This document shows, one piece after another, positions 1 through 10,630 of a stretch of 64,000 nucleotides of DNA. The DNA is from Panulirus ornatus (taxonomy: Eukaryota; Arthropoda; Malacostraca; Decapoda; Palinuridae), in NCBI RefSeq assembly GCF_036320965.1, contig NC_092232.1:54370982-54434981 (forward strand). Reading direction: 5' to 3'. The notes below the pieces were generated by a model, which had not been told where the DNA came from, made no database searches, and worked only from the letters and a program-made list of their open reading frames with translations. The position numbers were made by a program, and so were the translations under genes. Numbering within the stretch: the first letter of the stretch is position 1; every line of letters begins with the position of its first letter.

Positions 1-815
1 TCTTGCCCATCTTGGTTAACTTTCAGCACTGGTAGAGTCTTTGTCCATGTAATCACTGTCCACTTAATCTGAAGATGGATCATCATCATCAGGTAACTGA
101 TGATCAACTGCCTGGTCCTATAGATATAGCTCAAAGCTGCACAGTTTTCTTCCAAGAAAACACCACAAAATCTGCTGTCATTGACATTGCTAAGAGGTAA
201 TTGACTGTGCAACTCAGTTTGTAAATATCTACATGGAGAAGTCACCAAGCTTGTTTAGATATTCACCTTGAGTAGTCATTGGGTTGAAAAGGCACAAACA
301 TAAATGTATGAATGCCAAGCAAGAAGGCTAGAATGTATATAGTGTAATACCAAGAGAAATAGGAAATCTACAGAGAATGACGACTGAATTGTTTGAAAAA
401 AGACTAGACTCATAGATGAAATTACCTTAAGAGCCTAGAATAGAAAGTTATTCCACAAAAGTTGCTTTGAAAACACAGCATTACACAAAAAGCAAGATTA
501 ATGATGAGTGGAAGACTGGCGGTTGAGGGGGACAGTGATAGCCAACAAATGTGTGGAGAGTGCTTGGAGCTTGCCCTACCTTCATGGAAGAATCTCTTCG
601 TAGCTACTCATAGTAGGATACTCTTGCTGCCCAATATTATGTGAGTCCTCAGTATCCAAACTCTTTTAAGAACTGATGCACAACAGGAACAAGCATAATA
701 TCCCATTCTCACCTGCACATGAATTTAGATCCTACTATTCCACCTTCAAACTACACACATACCTCTCACAAAATATGCTGGATAGCTTCTGCTACTCCAC
801 CATCTGGCACAATAG
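1..815. other. Low-copy sequence, no gene recognised
   Basis: All six frames are broken by frequent stops. I see no splice-bounded open block or recognisable repeat. The segment is AT-rich and lacks the purine-rich RTE signature seen further on. Confidence 0.5.
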
Positions 816-1060
816 TAGTACCAATAGACATCTGTAAAGCATTTGTCAATGTACCCTGACATCCTCTTACAAGAGATACACGAAAACATCCTCAACAATT
901 ACAAAAAGTGTCAGGGTCACCCACGACAGGTTTATCTCTAAAACACTAAGCGCTCGAGTTGATTTCAACCCTCTTCAGTCTTTTCTTACATAACCTCTCA
1001 TTACCCCTGGCATACCACATTATGAGGGTCATCTCATACTTAGTTGGCTACCACTTCATT
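816..1060 (+). pseudogene. Decayed non-LTR reverse transcriptase fragment
   Basis: The plus strand reads TIVVPIDICKAF just after position 805, which matches the RT motif-A context (hydrophobic run, D, then KAF) of Jockey/CR1-type LINEs. Downstream frames hold a broken match to the next RT region, followed by stops and frame changes. A remnant of what looks like the same family lies on the minus strand at 43,300-43,760. The clade is uncertain. The copy is old and cannot encode protein. Confidence 0.4.
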
Positions 1061-1232
1061 TTTGGAATTTAGTCTCTGTGCACAGCCAGATGAAATGATT
1101 TGCTGACTCAGTTACCCTGTGTTACTGAGAATGGAGGAATGCAACCTTTGCTCCCTGGCCTTGTGTTTAATGATATTTATTTCATGCCTCTGATTCACTG
1201 CTTGGCCTAAGAAGTTGTCCTCGGAAGAAAAG

Positions 1233-1237
1233 ACCTA

Positions 1238-1275
<38 letters not shown>
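1233..1275. repeat. (TA)n and T-run at the tail of an RTE copy
   Basis: A TA dinucleotide tract passes into a T homopolymer directly next to the reverse-complemented RTE 3' end, so it is the A/TA tail of the minus-strand copy that follows. Confidence 0.85.
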
Positions 1276-2336
1276 ATTATACTTTGTCGCTGTCTCCCGC
1301 GTTTGCGAGGTAGCGCAAGGAAACAGACGAAAGAAATGGCCCAACCCCCCCCATACACATGTATATACATACGTCCACACACGCAAATATACATACCTAC
1401 ACAGCTTTCCATGGTTTACCCCAGACGCTTGACATGCCTTGATTCAATCCACTGACAGCACGTCAACCCTGGTATACCACATCGCTCCAATTCACTCTAT
1501 TCCTTGCCCTCCTTCACCCTCCTGCATGTTCAGGCCCCGATCACACAAAATCTTTTTCACTCCATCTTTCCACCTCCAATATGGTCTCCCTCTTCTCCTC
1601 GTTCCCTCCACCTCCGACACATATATCCTCTTGGTCAATCTTTCCTCACTCATTCTCTCCATGTGCCCAAACCACTTCAAAACACCCTCTTCTGCTCTCT
1701 CAACCACGCTCTTTTTATTTCCACACATCTCTCTTACCCTTACGTTACTCACTCGATCAAACCACCTCACACCACACATTGTCCTCAAACATCTCATTTC
1801 CAGCACATCCATCCTCCTGCGCACAACTCTATCCATAGCCCACGCCTCGCAACCATACAACATTGTTGGAACCACTATTCCTTCAAACATACCCATTTTT
1901 GCTTTCCGAGATAATATTCTCGACTTCCACACATTCTTCAAGGCCCCCAGAATTTTTGCCCCCTCCCCCACCCTATGATCCACTTCCGCTTCCATGGTTC
2001 CATCTGCTGCCAGATCCACTCCCAGATATCTAAAACACTTCACTTCCTCCAGTTTTTCTCCATTCAAACTCACCTCCCAATTGACTTGACCCTCAACCCT
2101 ACTGTACCTAATAACCTTGCTCTTATTCACATTTACTCTTAACTTTCTTCTTCCACACACTTTACCAAACTCAGTCACCAGCTTCTGCAGTTTCTCACAT
2201 GAATCAGCCACCAGCGCTGTATCATCAGCGAACAACAACTGACTCACTTCCCAAGCTCTCTCATCCCCAACAGACTTCATACTTGCCCCTCTTTCCAAAA
2301 CTCTTGCATTTACCTCCCTAACAACCCCATCCATAG

Positions 2337-2338
<2 letters not shown>
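1262..2338 (-). mobile_element. RTE-like LINE, 5'-truncated, short-3'UTR subfamily
   Basis: On the minus strand this copy carries the RT part from just before the FADD box (QLLFADDTALVADS) to the C-terminus, then the short 3' UTR. A 1-bp deletion near 1,509 shifts the last ~20 codons. The family is RTE-like, from the FADD box, the FRYLGVDL block and the C-terminal LKWFGHMERM and GRPYWRWKDG blocks. The 5' end stops at TTGTCTATGG and is fused directly to (TA)n, the same junction type as at 21,329. The copy is non-functional. Confidence 0.85.
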
Positions 2339-2401
<63 letters not shown>

Positions 2402-2414
2402 TTATATATATATA
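2339..2414. repeat. (TA)n microsatellite
   Basis: About 29 uninterrupted TA units, then degenerate TA/TTA. It separates a truncated RTE copy from a Penelope-like fragment. Its translation (repeating I-Y) is not a protein. Confidence 0.95.
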
Positions 2415-2760
2415 TCAAATGCCTTGTTTAATCAAGTTAAAAACTATGATCATTGTATTGACTGGAGTAATGCCATCTCAGTTATCAACTCTAACTCCAG
2501 TACCATGAGAAATATCATTGGGTCTTCTATCATTGGATACACAAGGAATTGTAACCTTGATATTGGTGAGGGTCTATGCAAATTGGATAGCTTTGTTGTT
2601 GATGAAGTTTGTAAACAGTTCACCTTCTTGTCCAGATCTAATAAGTTTATGATATGCGAGTTGTCTGTCTTGGACAATCACTTTTTTACCAAATGGCGTC
2701 CTAGTTATGGCTCTACGTTGTATATCGACTGACTGTTGTGTTTATTTCTTGTATCTCCCT
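2415..2760 (+). pseudogene. Penelope-like element, C-terminal fragment
   Basis: An open plus-strand stretch ends at a stop near 2,732. It reads CIDWSNAISVI, then a block IGSSIIGYTRNCNLDIGEGL and a LDSFVVDEVCKQF end. In Penelope-like retroelements the GIY-YIG endonuclease is followed by an IDW motif and a region of this type. No GIY-YIG core or RT domain is present upstream, because the 5' part is cut off at the (TA)n tract. Family placement is from recall of the IDW motif and could be checked by protein search. A second fragment, with the GIY-YIG core, lies at 54,290-54,810. Confidence 0.5.
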
Positions 2761-2845
2761 TAATGATGTGATCATTGGGAACTTTTCGTGTTTCATTTTC
2801 CCCGTGGACTCATAGGAATATATGTATGTATAAATATGTATAAAT

Positions 2846-3091
2846 ATCCCTGGGGATAGGGGAGAAAGAATACTTCCCACGTATTCCCTGCGTGTCGTAG
2901 AAGGCGACTAAAAGGGAAGGGAGCGGGAGGCTGGAAATCCTTCCCTCATTTTTTTTTTTTTTTTTTTTCCAAAAGAAGAAAGAGAGAAAGGGGCCAGGTG
3001 AGGATATTCCCTCAAAGGCCCAGTCCTCATCCTCTGTTCTTAACGCTACCTCGCTAATGCGGGAAATGGCGAATAGTTTGAAAGAAAGAAA

Positions 3092-3094
<3 letters not shown>
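2846..3094 (+). mobile_element. Short non-autonomous RTE derivative
   Basis: A ~245-bp unit. Its first ~103 bp match the 5' head of the full-length RTE copies (17,984 and 36,189) and its last ~35 bp match the RTE 3' tail (CGCTACCTCGCTAATGCGGG). The middle holds a T-run and a hairpin (GGGCC...GGCCC around TGAGG...CCTCA). No ORF is present. I see no tRNA-like A or B box, so it is not an ordinary tRNA-derived SINE. It is flanked on both sides by TA-rich repeats. Confidence 0.8.

Positions 3095-3153
<59 letters not shown>
3095..3153. repeat. (TA)n microsatellite
   Basis: About 28 TA units between the 3' end of a plus-strand short element and the 3' end of a minus-strand RTE copy, so it joins two elements tail to tail. 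Confidence 0.95.
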
Positions 3154-3156
<3 letters not shown>

Positions 3157-4248
3157 TTTGCTTTGTCGCTGTCTCCCGCGTTTGCGAGGTAGCGCAAGGA
3201 AACAGACGAAAGAAATGGCCCAACCCACCCCATACACATGTATATACATACGTCCACACACGCAAATATACATACCTACACAGCTTTCCATGGTTTACCC
3301 CAGACGCTTCACATGCCTTGATTCAATCCACTGACAGCACGTCAACCCCGGTATACCACATCGCTCCAATTCACTCTATTCCTTGCCCTCCTTTCACCCT
3401 CTTGCATGTTCAGGCCCCGATCACACAAAATCTTTTTCACTCCATCTTTCCACCTCCAATATGGTCTCCCTCTTCTCCTCGTTCCCTCCACCTCCGACAC
3501 ATATATCCTCTTGGTCAATCTTTCCTCACTCATTCTCTCCATGTGACCAAACCATTTCAAAACACCCTCTTCTGCTCTCTCAACCACGCTCTTTTTATTT
3601 CCACACATCTCTCTTACCCTTACGTTACTTACTCGATCAAACCACCTCACACCACACATTGTCCTCAAACATCTCATTTCCAGCACATCCATCCTCCTGC
3701 GCACAACTCTATCCATAGTCCATGCCTCGCAACCATACAACATTGTTGGAACCACTATTCCTTCAAACATACCCATTTTTGCTTTCCGAGATAATGTTCT
3801 CGACTTCCACACATTCTTCAAGGCTCCCAGAATTTTCGCCCCCTCCCCCACCCTATGATCCACTTCCGCTTCCATGGTTCCATCCGCTGCCAGATCCACT
3901 CCCAGATATCTAAAACACTTCACTTCCTCCAGTTTTTCTCCATTCAAACTCACCTCCCAATTGACTTGACCCTCAACCCTACTGTACCTAATAACCTTGC
4001 TCTTATTCACATTTACTCTTAACTTTCTTCTTTCACACACTTTACCAAACTCAGTCACCAGCTTCTGCAGTTTCTCACATGAATCAGCCACCAGCGCTGT
4101 ATCATCAGCGAACAACAACTGACTCACTTCCCAAGCTCTCTCATCCCCAACAGACTTTATCCTTGCCCCTCTTTCCAAAACTCTTGCATTCACCTCCCTA
4201 ACAACCCCATCCATAAACAAATTAAACAACCAGGGAGACATCACACAC
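3154..4248 (-). mobile_element. RTE-like LINE, 5'-truncated, short-3'UTR subfamily
   Basis: The minus strand is open from GCVMSPWLF-type RT sequence (reading MMSPWLFNLFMDG) through FADD to the native stop at 3,342, followed by the short 3' UTR. No frameshift or internal stop was seen in this part, so the insertion is young. It lacks the endonuclease and the first RT motifs. It meets the 5' end of an opposite-strand, much older copy at 4,248/4,249, making a head-to-head pair. Confidence 0.88.
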
Positions 4249-6245
4249 CCCTGGTGTGCGAAGTGAGAGGGTCAGGGAGAATGATTTGGTAAACAGAGAA
4301 GAGGTAGTGAAAGCTTTGCAGAAGATGAAAGCCAGCAATGCGGCGGGTTTGGATGGTATTGCAGTGGAATTTATTAGAAAAGGGGTTGACTGTGTTGTTG
4401 ACTGGTTGGTGAGGATATCCAATGTATGTATGACTCATGGTGAGGTGCCTGAGGATTGGCGGAATGCATGCATAGTGCCTTTGTACAAAAGCAAAGGGGA
4501 TAAGAGTGAGTGTTCAAATTACAGAGGTATAAGTTTGTTGAGTATTCCTGGGAAATTATATGGGAGGGTATTGATTGGGAGGGTGAAGGCATGTACAGAG
4601 CATCAGATTGGGGAAGAGCAGTGTGGTTTCAGAAGTGGTAAAGGATGTGTGAATTAGGTGTTAGCTTTGAATAATGATTGCGAGAAATACTTAGGAAAAC
4701 AAATGGATTTGTATGTAGCATTCATGGCTCTGGAGAAGGCATATGATAGAGATGCTCTGTGGAAGGTATTAAGAGCATATGGTGTGGGAGGCAAGTTGCT
4801 AGAAGCAGTGAAAAGTTTTAATCAAGGATGTAAGGCATATGTACGAGTCGGAAGAGAGGAAAGTGATTGGTTCTCAGTAAATGTCGGTTTGCAGCAGGGG
4901 TGCATGATGTCTCCATGGTTGTTTAATTTGTTTATAGAGGGGGTTGTAAGGGATGTGAATGCAAGAGTTTTGGAGAGAGGGACAAGTATGTAGTCTGTTG
5001 TGGATGAGAGAGCTCGGGAAGTGAGTCAGTTGTTTGCTGATGATACAACGCTGGTGGCTGATTCGGGTGAGAAACTGCAGAAGTTGGTGACTGAGTTTGG
5101 TAAAGTTTTTGAAAGAAGAAAGCAGAGAGTAAATGTGAATAAGAGCGAGGTTAGGTACAGTAGGGTTGAGGGACAAGTCAATTGGGAGGTAAGTTTGAAT
5201 GGAGAAAAACTGGAGGAAGTGAGGTGTTTTAGATATCTGGGACTGGATTTGGCAGCGGATGGAACCATGGAAGCGGAAGTGAATCATCAGGTGGGGGAGG
5301 GGACGAAAGTTCTGGAAGCATTAAAAAATGTATGAAAGGCGAGAACATTATCTCAGAGAGCAAAAATGGATATGTTTGAAGGAATATTGGATCCAACAAT
5401 GTTATATGGTTGCAAGGCATGGGCTATAGATAGAGTAGTACAGAGGAGGGTGGATGTGTTGGAAATGAGATGTTTGAGGACAATATATGGTGTAAGGTGG
5501 TTTGATCGAATAAGTAATGAAAGGGTAAGAGAGATGTGTGGTAATAAAAAGAGTGTGGTTGAGAGAGCAGAAGAGGGTGTATTGAAATGGTTTGGTCACG
5601 TGGAGAGAATGAGTGAGGAAAGCTTGACAAAGAGGGTATATGTGTCAGAGGTGGAAGTAACGAGGAGAAGTGGGAGATCAAATTGGTGGTGGAAGGATGA
5701 AGTGAAAAAGATTTTGAGTGATCAGGGCCTGAACATACAGGAGGGTGAAAGGCGTGCAAAGAATAGAGTGAATTAGAACGATGTGGTATACTGGGGTCGA
5801 TGTGCTGCCAATGGATTGAGCCAGGGCATGTGAAGCATCTGGGGTTAACCATGGAATATTTTGTGGGGCCTGGACGTGGAAAGGGAGCTGTGATTTCGGT
5901 ACAGCACACATGACAGCTAGCGACTGACTGTGAATGAATGTGGCCTTTGTTGTCCTTTTCTAGCGCTACCTCGTGCACATGTTAGGGGAGGGGGTTGTCA
6001 TTTCATGTGTGGCAGGGTGTTGGTGGGAATGGATGAAGGCAGCATGTTTGAATATGTGCATGTTTATATATGTATATGTCTGTGTATGTATATGTATTTT
6101 TACGTTGAAATGTATAGGTATGTATATGTGTGTGTGTGTGGACATTTATGTATATACATGTGTATGTGGGTGGGTTGGGCCATTCTTTCATCTGTTTCCT
6201 TCCGCTAGCTCGCTAACATGGGAGACAGCGACAAAGTATAATAGA
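4249..6245 (+). mobile_element. RTE-like LINE, old copy, long-3'UTR subfamily
   Basis: This plus-strand copy starts in the linker before the RT domain, keeps NYRGISLLS, QCGFRSGKG, AFMALEKAYD and ADDTTLVADS blocks, and ends near 5,776. Its stops lie at 4,655, 4,991 and 5,333, and frame changes add to the decay. The FADD box survives only as LFADDTTLVADS after loss of one codon. The C-terminal block reads ILSDQGL, a serine form. The 3' UTR (5,780-6,245) is the long form and contains an internal CGCTACCTCG module as well as the terminal one. Confidence 0.85.
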
Positions 6246-7224
6246 TAGAATAGATATATATTTTTTTTTTTTTTTTTTTGCTTTGTCGCTGTCTCCCGCG
6301 TTTGCGAGGTAGCGCAAGGAAACAGACGAAAGAAATGGCCCAACCCACCCCCATACACATGTATATACATACGTCCACACACGCAAATATACATACCTAC
6401 ACAGCTTTCCATGGTTTACCCCAGACGCTTCACATGCCTTGATTCAATCCACTGACAGCACGTCAACCCCGGTATACCACATCGCTCCAATTCACTCTAT
6501 TCCTTGCCCTCCTTTCACCCTCCTGCATGTTCAGGCCCCGATCACACAAAATCTTTTTCACTCCATCTTTCCACCTCCAATTTGGTCTCCCTCTTCTCCT
6601 CATTCCCTCCACCTCCGACACATATATTCTCTTGGTCAATCTTTCCTCACTCATTCTCTCCATGTGCCCGAACCATTTCAAACCACCCTCTTCTGCTCTC
6701 TCAACCACGCTCTTTTTATTTCCACACATCTCTCTTACCCTTACGTTACTTACTCGATCAAACCACCTCACACCACATATTGTCCTCAAACATCTCATTT
6801 CCAGCACATCCATCCTCCTGCGCACAACTCTATCCATAGCCCACGTCTCGCAACCATACAACATTGTTGGAACCACTATTCCTTCAAACATACCCATTTT
6901 TGCTTTCCGAGATAATGTTCTCGACTTCCACACATTCTTCAAGGTTCCCAGAATTTTCGCCCCCTCCCCCACCCTATGATCCACTTCCGCTTCCATGGTT
7001 CCATCCGCTGCCAGATCCACTCCCAGATATCTAAAACACTTCACTTCCTCCAGTTTTTCTCCATTCAAACTCACCTCCCAATTGACTTGACCCTCAACCC
7101 TACTGTACCTAATAACCTTGCTCTTATTCACATTTACTCTTAACTTTCTTCTTTCACACACTTTACCAAACTCAGTCACCAGCTTCTGCAGTTTCTCACA
7201 TGAATCAGCCACCAGCGCTGTATC

Positions 7225-7228
<4 letters not shown>
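6246..7228 (-). mobile_element. RTE-like LINE, 5'-truncated at a (GA)n tract
   Basis: Open on the minus strand from ADSCEKLQKL (just after the FADD box) to the native stop at 6,463, with the short 3' UTR and T-run at 6,255-6,285. The C-terminal block is the cysteine form ILCDRGL. The 5' end stops inside the codons for the FADD region and continues straight into (GA)n, with AG shared at the join. It stands tail to tail with the older copy on its left. Confidence 0.88.

Positions 7229-7264
<36 letters not shown>
7229..7264. repeat. (GA)n microsatellite
   Basis: About 18 GA units directly at the 5' junction of the preceding minus-strand RTE copy. Confidence 0.95.
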
Positions 7265-7267
<3 letters not shown>

Positions 7268-7429
7268 AGGTGAAATCATGGTTTGGTAGAAGTTCAGATA
7301 ACTTTCGTTTACATTTACTTTCATTCATGCTATACTACATGTTTCATGGATGAAATCCGCGTTATCAGGTCCAAACAATTTCTAAAATTTTTGAATCTCA
7401 ACAGCAGCACACTGTCTCTCTTGTTACTG

Positions 7430-7650
7430 CATGCTGAAGTATACATTGGCTTGAGTGTCACAGGAAAAGTGGGTGGTGATGTCGAGTGTTATGTCAGACA
7501 AGGAGAGATTGTATGTTTGTGGACAGAATGCCAACTGTCCATGTGTGGACGAGGCAGAAAGAAAAGAGAACTACCTGGTTCAGAGTAGTGCAACTTGACA
7601 ACCACTGAAGTGCTAACTATGCAGCCTTGCTCATGCTCCTGATTCCCAGG
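7430..7650 (-). repeat. GATA-tailed dispersed repeat (family A), partial
   Basis: Matches part of the units at 10,965-11,520 and 47,745-48,385 in reverse orientation. Shared blocks include the segment around GTGGACAGAATG and CTACCTGGTTCAGAG, followed by CTTGACAACCACTGAAG. It lacks the 13-bp tandem part and the GATA end. It has no coding capacity and its class is unknown. Confidence 0.6.
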
Positions 7651-8170
7651 TATTATTATTGATATATCTTTCTTGTCAGTGGCTGCTGACCTTCTGCTAC
7701 CTTCCAGATAGAAAGCTGGACCAGGAAAGCAGAATAAGAACTCTGAGCTAAGCCCTGTCAAAAGCTCCTTAGATATTGAGGGCAACAATATAGCATTACT
7801 CGAAATCTCTGATAAAGTATGACCTGGGATCAGTAATAAGAATATCAGCAGGGGAACCTTCCTTGCTGAAACCATGCTGGTGATCAGAGAGAAGCCTTTA
7901 AGGCTTAAGAAAGGTAACATGATCTATTGGCCTGTAATTAGGATACCTGCCAAAGGCATTCTGGTTCTTTTTGTTCCATTGAAACAATCGTCTGGTACAT
8001 TATATGTCTAAGGCTCCAATCATGGACAAAAGTCTTCAATGAGACCAGGTTTTAAGTGAAGTACTCAGAGGGCTAAAAAGATAGTGGAACAAAAGAGAAG
8101 AGTTTTTAAGGAATTGGAAAACTCCTTTTTAATAAACCTTTCACTGTGGCTGTAGGTCACTCCCTTGTAC
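7640..8170 (-). pseudogene. Decayed LINE reverse transcriptase fragment
   Basis: The reverse complement reads, across frames, PNYRPID, then SDHQHGFSKEGSPADIL, then VALNI followed by GAFDRA. These match RT blocks of Jockey-type LINEs (NYRPI, QYGFRKGRST, VALDISKAFDRVW). Several stops and frame changes interrupt it. A related stretch lies at 23,570-23,860 on the same strand. The copy is old, and the clade is inferred from motif style only. Confidence 0.5.
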
Positions 8171-8914
8171 ATTTGTGGCTATAAACCTTTGTGTCTTAGT
8201 TCAAATGCCCAGTGTATGTATGATTCTTCATCATACCTACACACAACATGTGCAACTTAACAACACAACTGGGAAAAGTATCACCCTTCAGTCATCCACG
8301 AATCATCCAAGAAGTGTAATTGCATCACCAGTTTCTAAAGGCAAATTTATTCAGCAAATAATGCAGTCAATTTTACCGAAAAAGAAACAGTTTCTCTTGT
8401 CTTTTTGTTTATAGTTGTTATGTAAATAAAGGATTACTGGACTTCACCTGCTTGTGTTTAAACGGTGAGTGAAAATTCACTCTCAGCAAGGCTGTAACAT
8501 CTTCCATGAACAAAAAGTAGTACAGTTTTGCCAAGGAACTTCTCGCTCCAAAGGAGTCCATCATTTCCCTGTTCCTGAAGTTGTACAGCCTGGAAGCAAC
8601 AGGAGGCCATTTAGTGAAAAGGGTTGTGAGGTTTTATGATAATTAATGAAAATAAGGTTATTTCTGAGCTTATTGATAGAGGTAATTTTCTGCCTCTTTA
8701 GACAATATATTAATTTGTAAATAATGTGGATGAAATTTGGTATAAATGCTATGTGTGGTTAGGTAAAATATGTAAATGATACAGATGAGACAAGTGAAAT
8801 TCCTCGTAAAAGAGTGCAAAGTATGTAATGTGTTAATAAGGCGTATGAAGAATAAAGTCATAATTAGAAAAAATTCAGAATCTTCATATACTTACATAAA
8901 TGATAAAGATTTCA
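8171..8914. other. Low-copy sequence, no gene recognised
   Basis: AT-rich with only short open stretches. I see no motif, splice-bounded exon or known repeat. Confidence 0.5.
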
Positions 8915-9236
8915 GCATGCAAAGAATAGAGCGAATTGGAATGATGTGATATACCAGGGGCAACGTGCTATCATTGGACTGAACCAGGGCATGTGACACG
9001 TCTGGGGTAAACCATGGAAAGGTTTATGGTGCCTGGATTTTGTTAGGGAGCTGTGGTTTCGGTGCATTACACATGACAGCTAGAGACTGAGTGTGAACGA
9101 ATGTGGCCTTTTTTGTCTGTTTGCCTTATGCTGCCTTGCTTAAGCAGGGGGTAGCGAAGCTGTTTCCCATGGGGCAGGGTAGTGCCAGGAATGGATGAAG
9201 GCAAGAAAGTATGAATATGTACATGTGTATATATGT
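8915..9236 (+). mobile_element. RTE-like LINE 3' end, long-3'UTR subfamily, interrupted
   Basis: Begins in the last codons (GCAAAGAATAGAGCGAATTGG), continues through the long 3' UTR, and stops in the TATATGT-rich part, where another truncated RTE copy begins in the same orientation. The terminal CGCTACCTCG tail is missing, so the second copy either inserted into or recombined with this TA-rich segment. Confidence 0.75.
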
Positions 9237-10480
9237 TTATATGGAAGGTATTAAGAATATATGGTGTGGGAGGCAAGTTGTTAGAAGCAGTGAAAAGTTT
9301 TTATCGAGGATGTAAGGCATGTGTACGTGTAGGAAGAGAGGAAAGTGATTGGTTCTCAGTGAATGTAGGTTTGCGGCAGGGGTGTGTGATGTCTCCTTGG
9401 TTGTTTAATTTGTTTATGGATGGGGTTGTTAGGGAGGTGAATGCAAGAGTTATGGAAAGAGGGGCAAGTATGAAGTCGTTGGGGATGAGAGAGCTTGGGA
9501 AGTGAGTCAGTTGTTGTTCGCTGATGATACAGCGCTGGTGGCTGATTCATGTGAGAAACTGCAGAAGCTGGTGACTGAGTTTGGTAAAGTGTGTGAAAGA
9601 AGTAAGTTAAAAGTAAATGTGAATAAGAGCAAGGTTATTAGGTACAGTAGGGTTGAGGGTCAAGTCAATTGGGAGGTAAGTTTGAATGGAGCAAAACTGG
9701 AGGAAGTAAAGTGTTTTAGATATCTGGGAGTGGATCTGGCAGTGGATGGAAACATGGAAGCGGAAGTGGATCATAGGGTGGGGGAGGGGGCGAAAATCCT
9801 GGGAGCCTTCAAGAATGTGTGGAAGTCGAGAACATTATCTCGGAAAGCAAAAATGGGTATGTTTGAAGGAATAGTGGTTCCAACAATGTTGTATGGTTGC
9901 GAGGCGTGGGCTATAGATAGAGTTGTGCGCAGGAGGATGGATGTGCTGGAAATGAGATGTTTGAGGACAATGTGTGGTGTGAGGTGGTTTGACCGAGTAA
10001 GTAACGTAAGGGTAAGAGAGATGTGTAGAAATAAAAAGAGCGTGGTTGAGAGAGCAGAAGAAGGTGTTTTGAAATGGTTTGGGCACATGGAGAGAATGAG
10101 TGAGGAAAGATTGACCAAGAGGATATATGTCGGAGGTGGAGGGAACGAGGAGAAGTGGGAGACCAAATTGGAGGTGGAAAGATGGAGTGAAAAAGATTTT
10201 GTGTGATTGGGGCCTGAACATGCAGGAGGGTGAAAGGAGGGCAAGGAATAGAGTGAATTGGATCGATGTGGTATACCGGGGTTGACGTGCTGTCAGTGGA
10301 TTGAATCAGGGCATGTGAATCGTCTGGGGTAAACCATGGAAAGCTGTGTAGGTATGTATATTTGTGTGTGTGGACATATGTATATACATGTGTATGGGGG
10401 TGGGTTGGGCCATTTCTTTCGTCTGTTTCCTTGCGCTACCTCGCAAACGCGGGAGACAGCGGCAAAAAAAAAAAAGAAAA
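9237..10480 (+). mobile_element. RTE-like LINE, 5'-truncated, short-3'UTR subfamily
   Basis: The RT portion runs from WKVLRIYGVGGKLLE through GLRQGCVMSPWLF, LLFADDTALVADS and FRYLGVDLAVDG to the C-terminus near 10,285, followed by the short 3' UTR and an A-rich tail. A 1-bp loss near 9,479 and a 2-bp loss near 10,128 break the frame. It is the cysteine form (ILCDWGL) but keeps serine in RRSGRPNW, so it looks intermediate between the old and young subfamilies. It is the downstream member of a head-to-tail pair. Confidence 0.85.
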
Positions 10481-10485
10481 AAAAA

Positions 10486-10630
10486 TTATATGTATGTATA
10501 CATGTATATGTTGATATGTATATGTGTGTATGGGCATTTGTATATATGTGTGTATGAGTGGATGGGCCATTCTATGTTTCCTGGCGCTACCTCGCTGACG
10601 TGGGAAACAATGAATAGATATAATGAATAG
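10486..10630 (+). mobile_element. RTE 3' UTR tail fragment
   Basis: A TATG-rich stretch, then TTTCCTGGCGCTACCTCGC and a degenerate GTGGGAAACAATGAATAG end. This is the terminal part of an RTE-type 3' UTR with no coding sequence, chained after the A-rich tail of the preceding copy. Confidence 0.65.

Noticed and set aside
2339..2414. Proteins with long Ile-Tyr repeats at many places
   Set aside because: Translations of (TA)n microsatellites.
2846..3094. Calling the short elements tRNA-derived SINEs
   Set aside because: No A-box or B-box promoter match and no tRNA-like fold; both ends match the LINE.
10336..10630. Small ORFs rich in C, V, Y and M (MCVCVYMY style) at the ends of RTE copies
   Set aside because: They fall in the TATG/TGTG-rich 3' UTR and occur in several frames, with no start context or domain.
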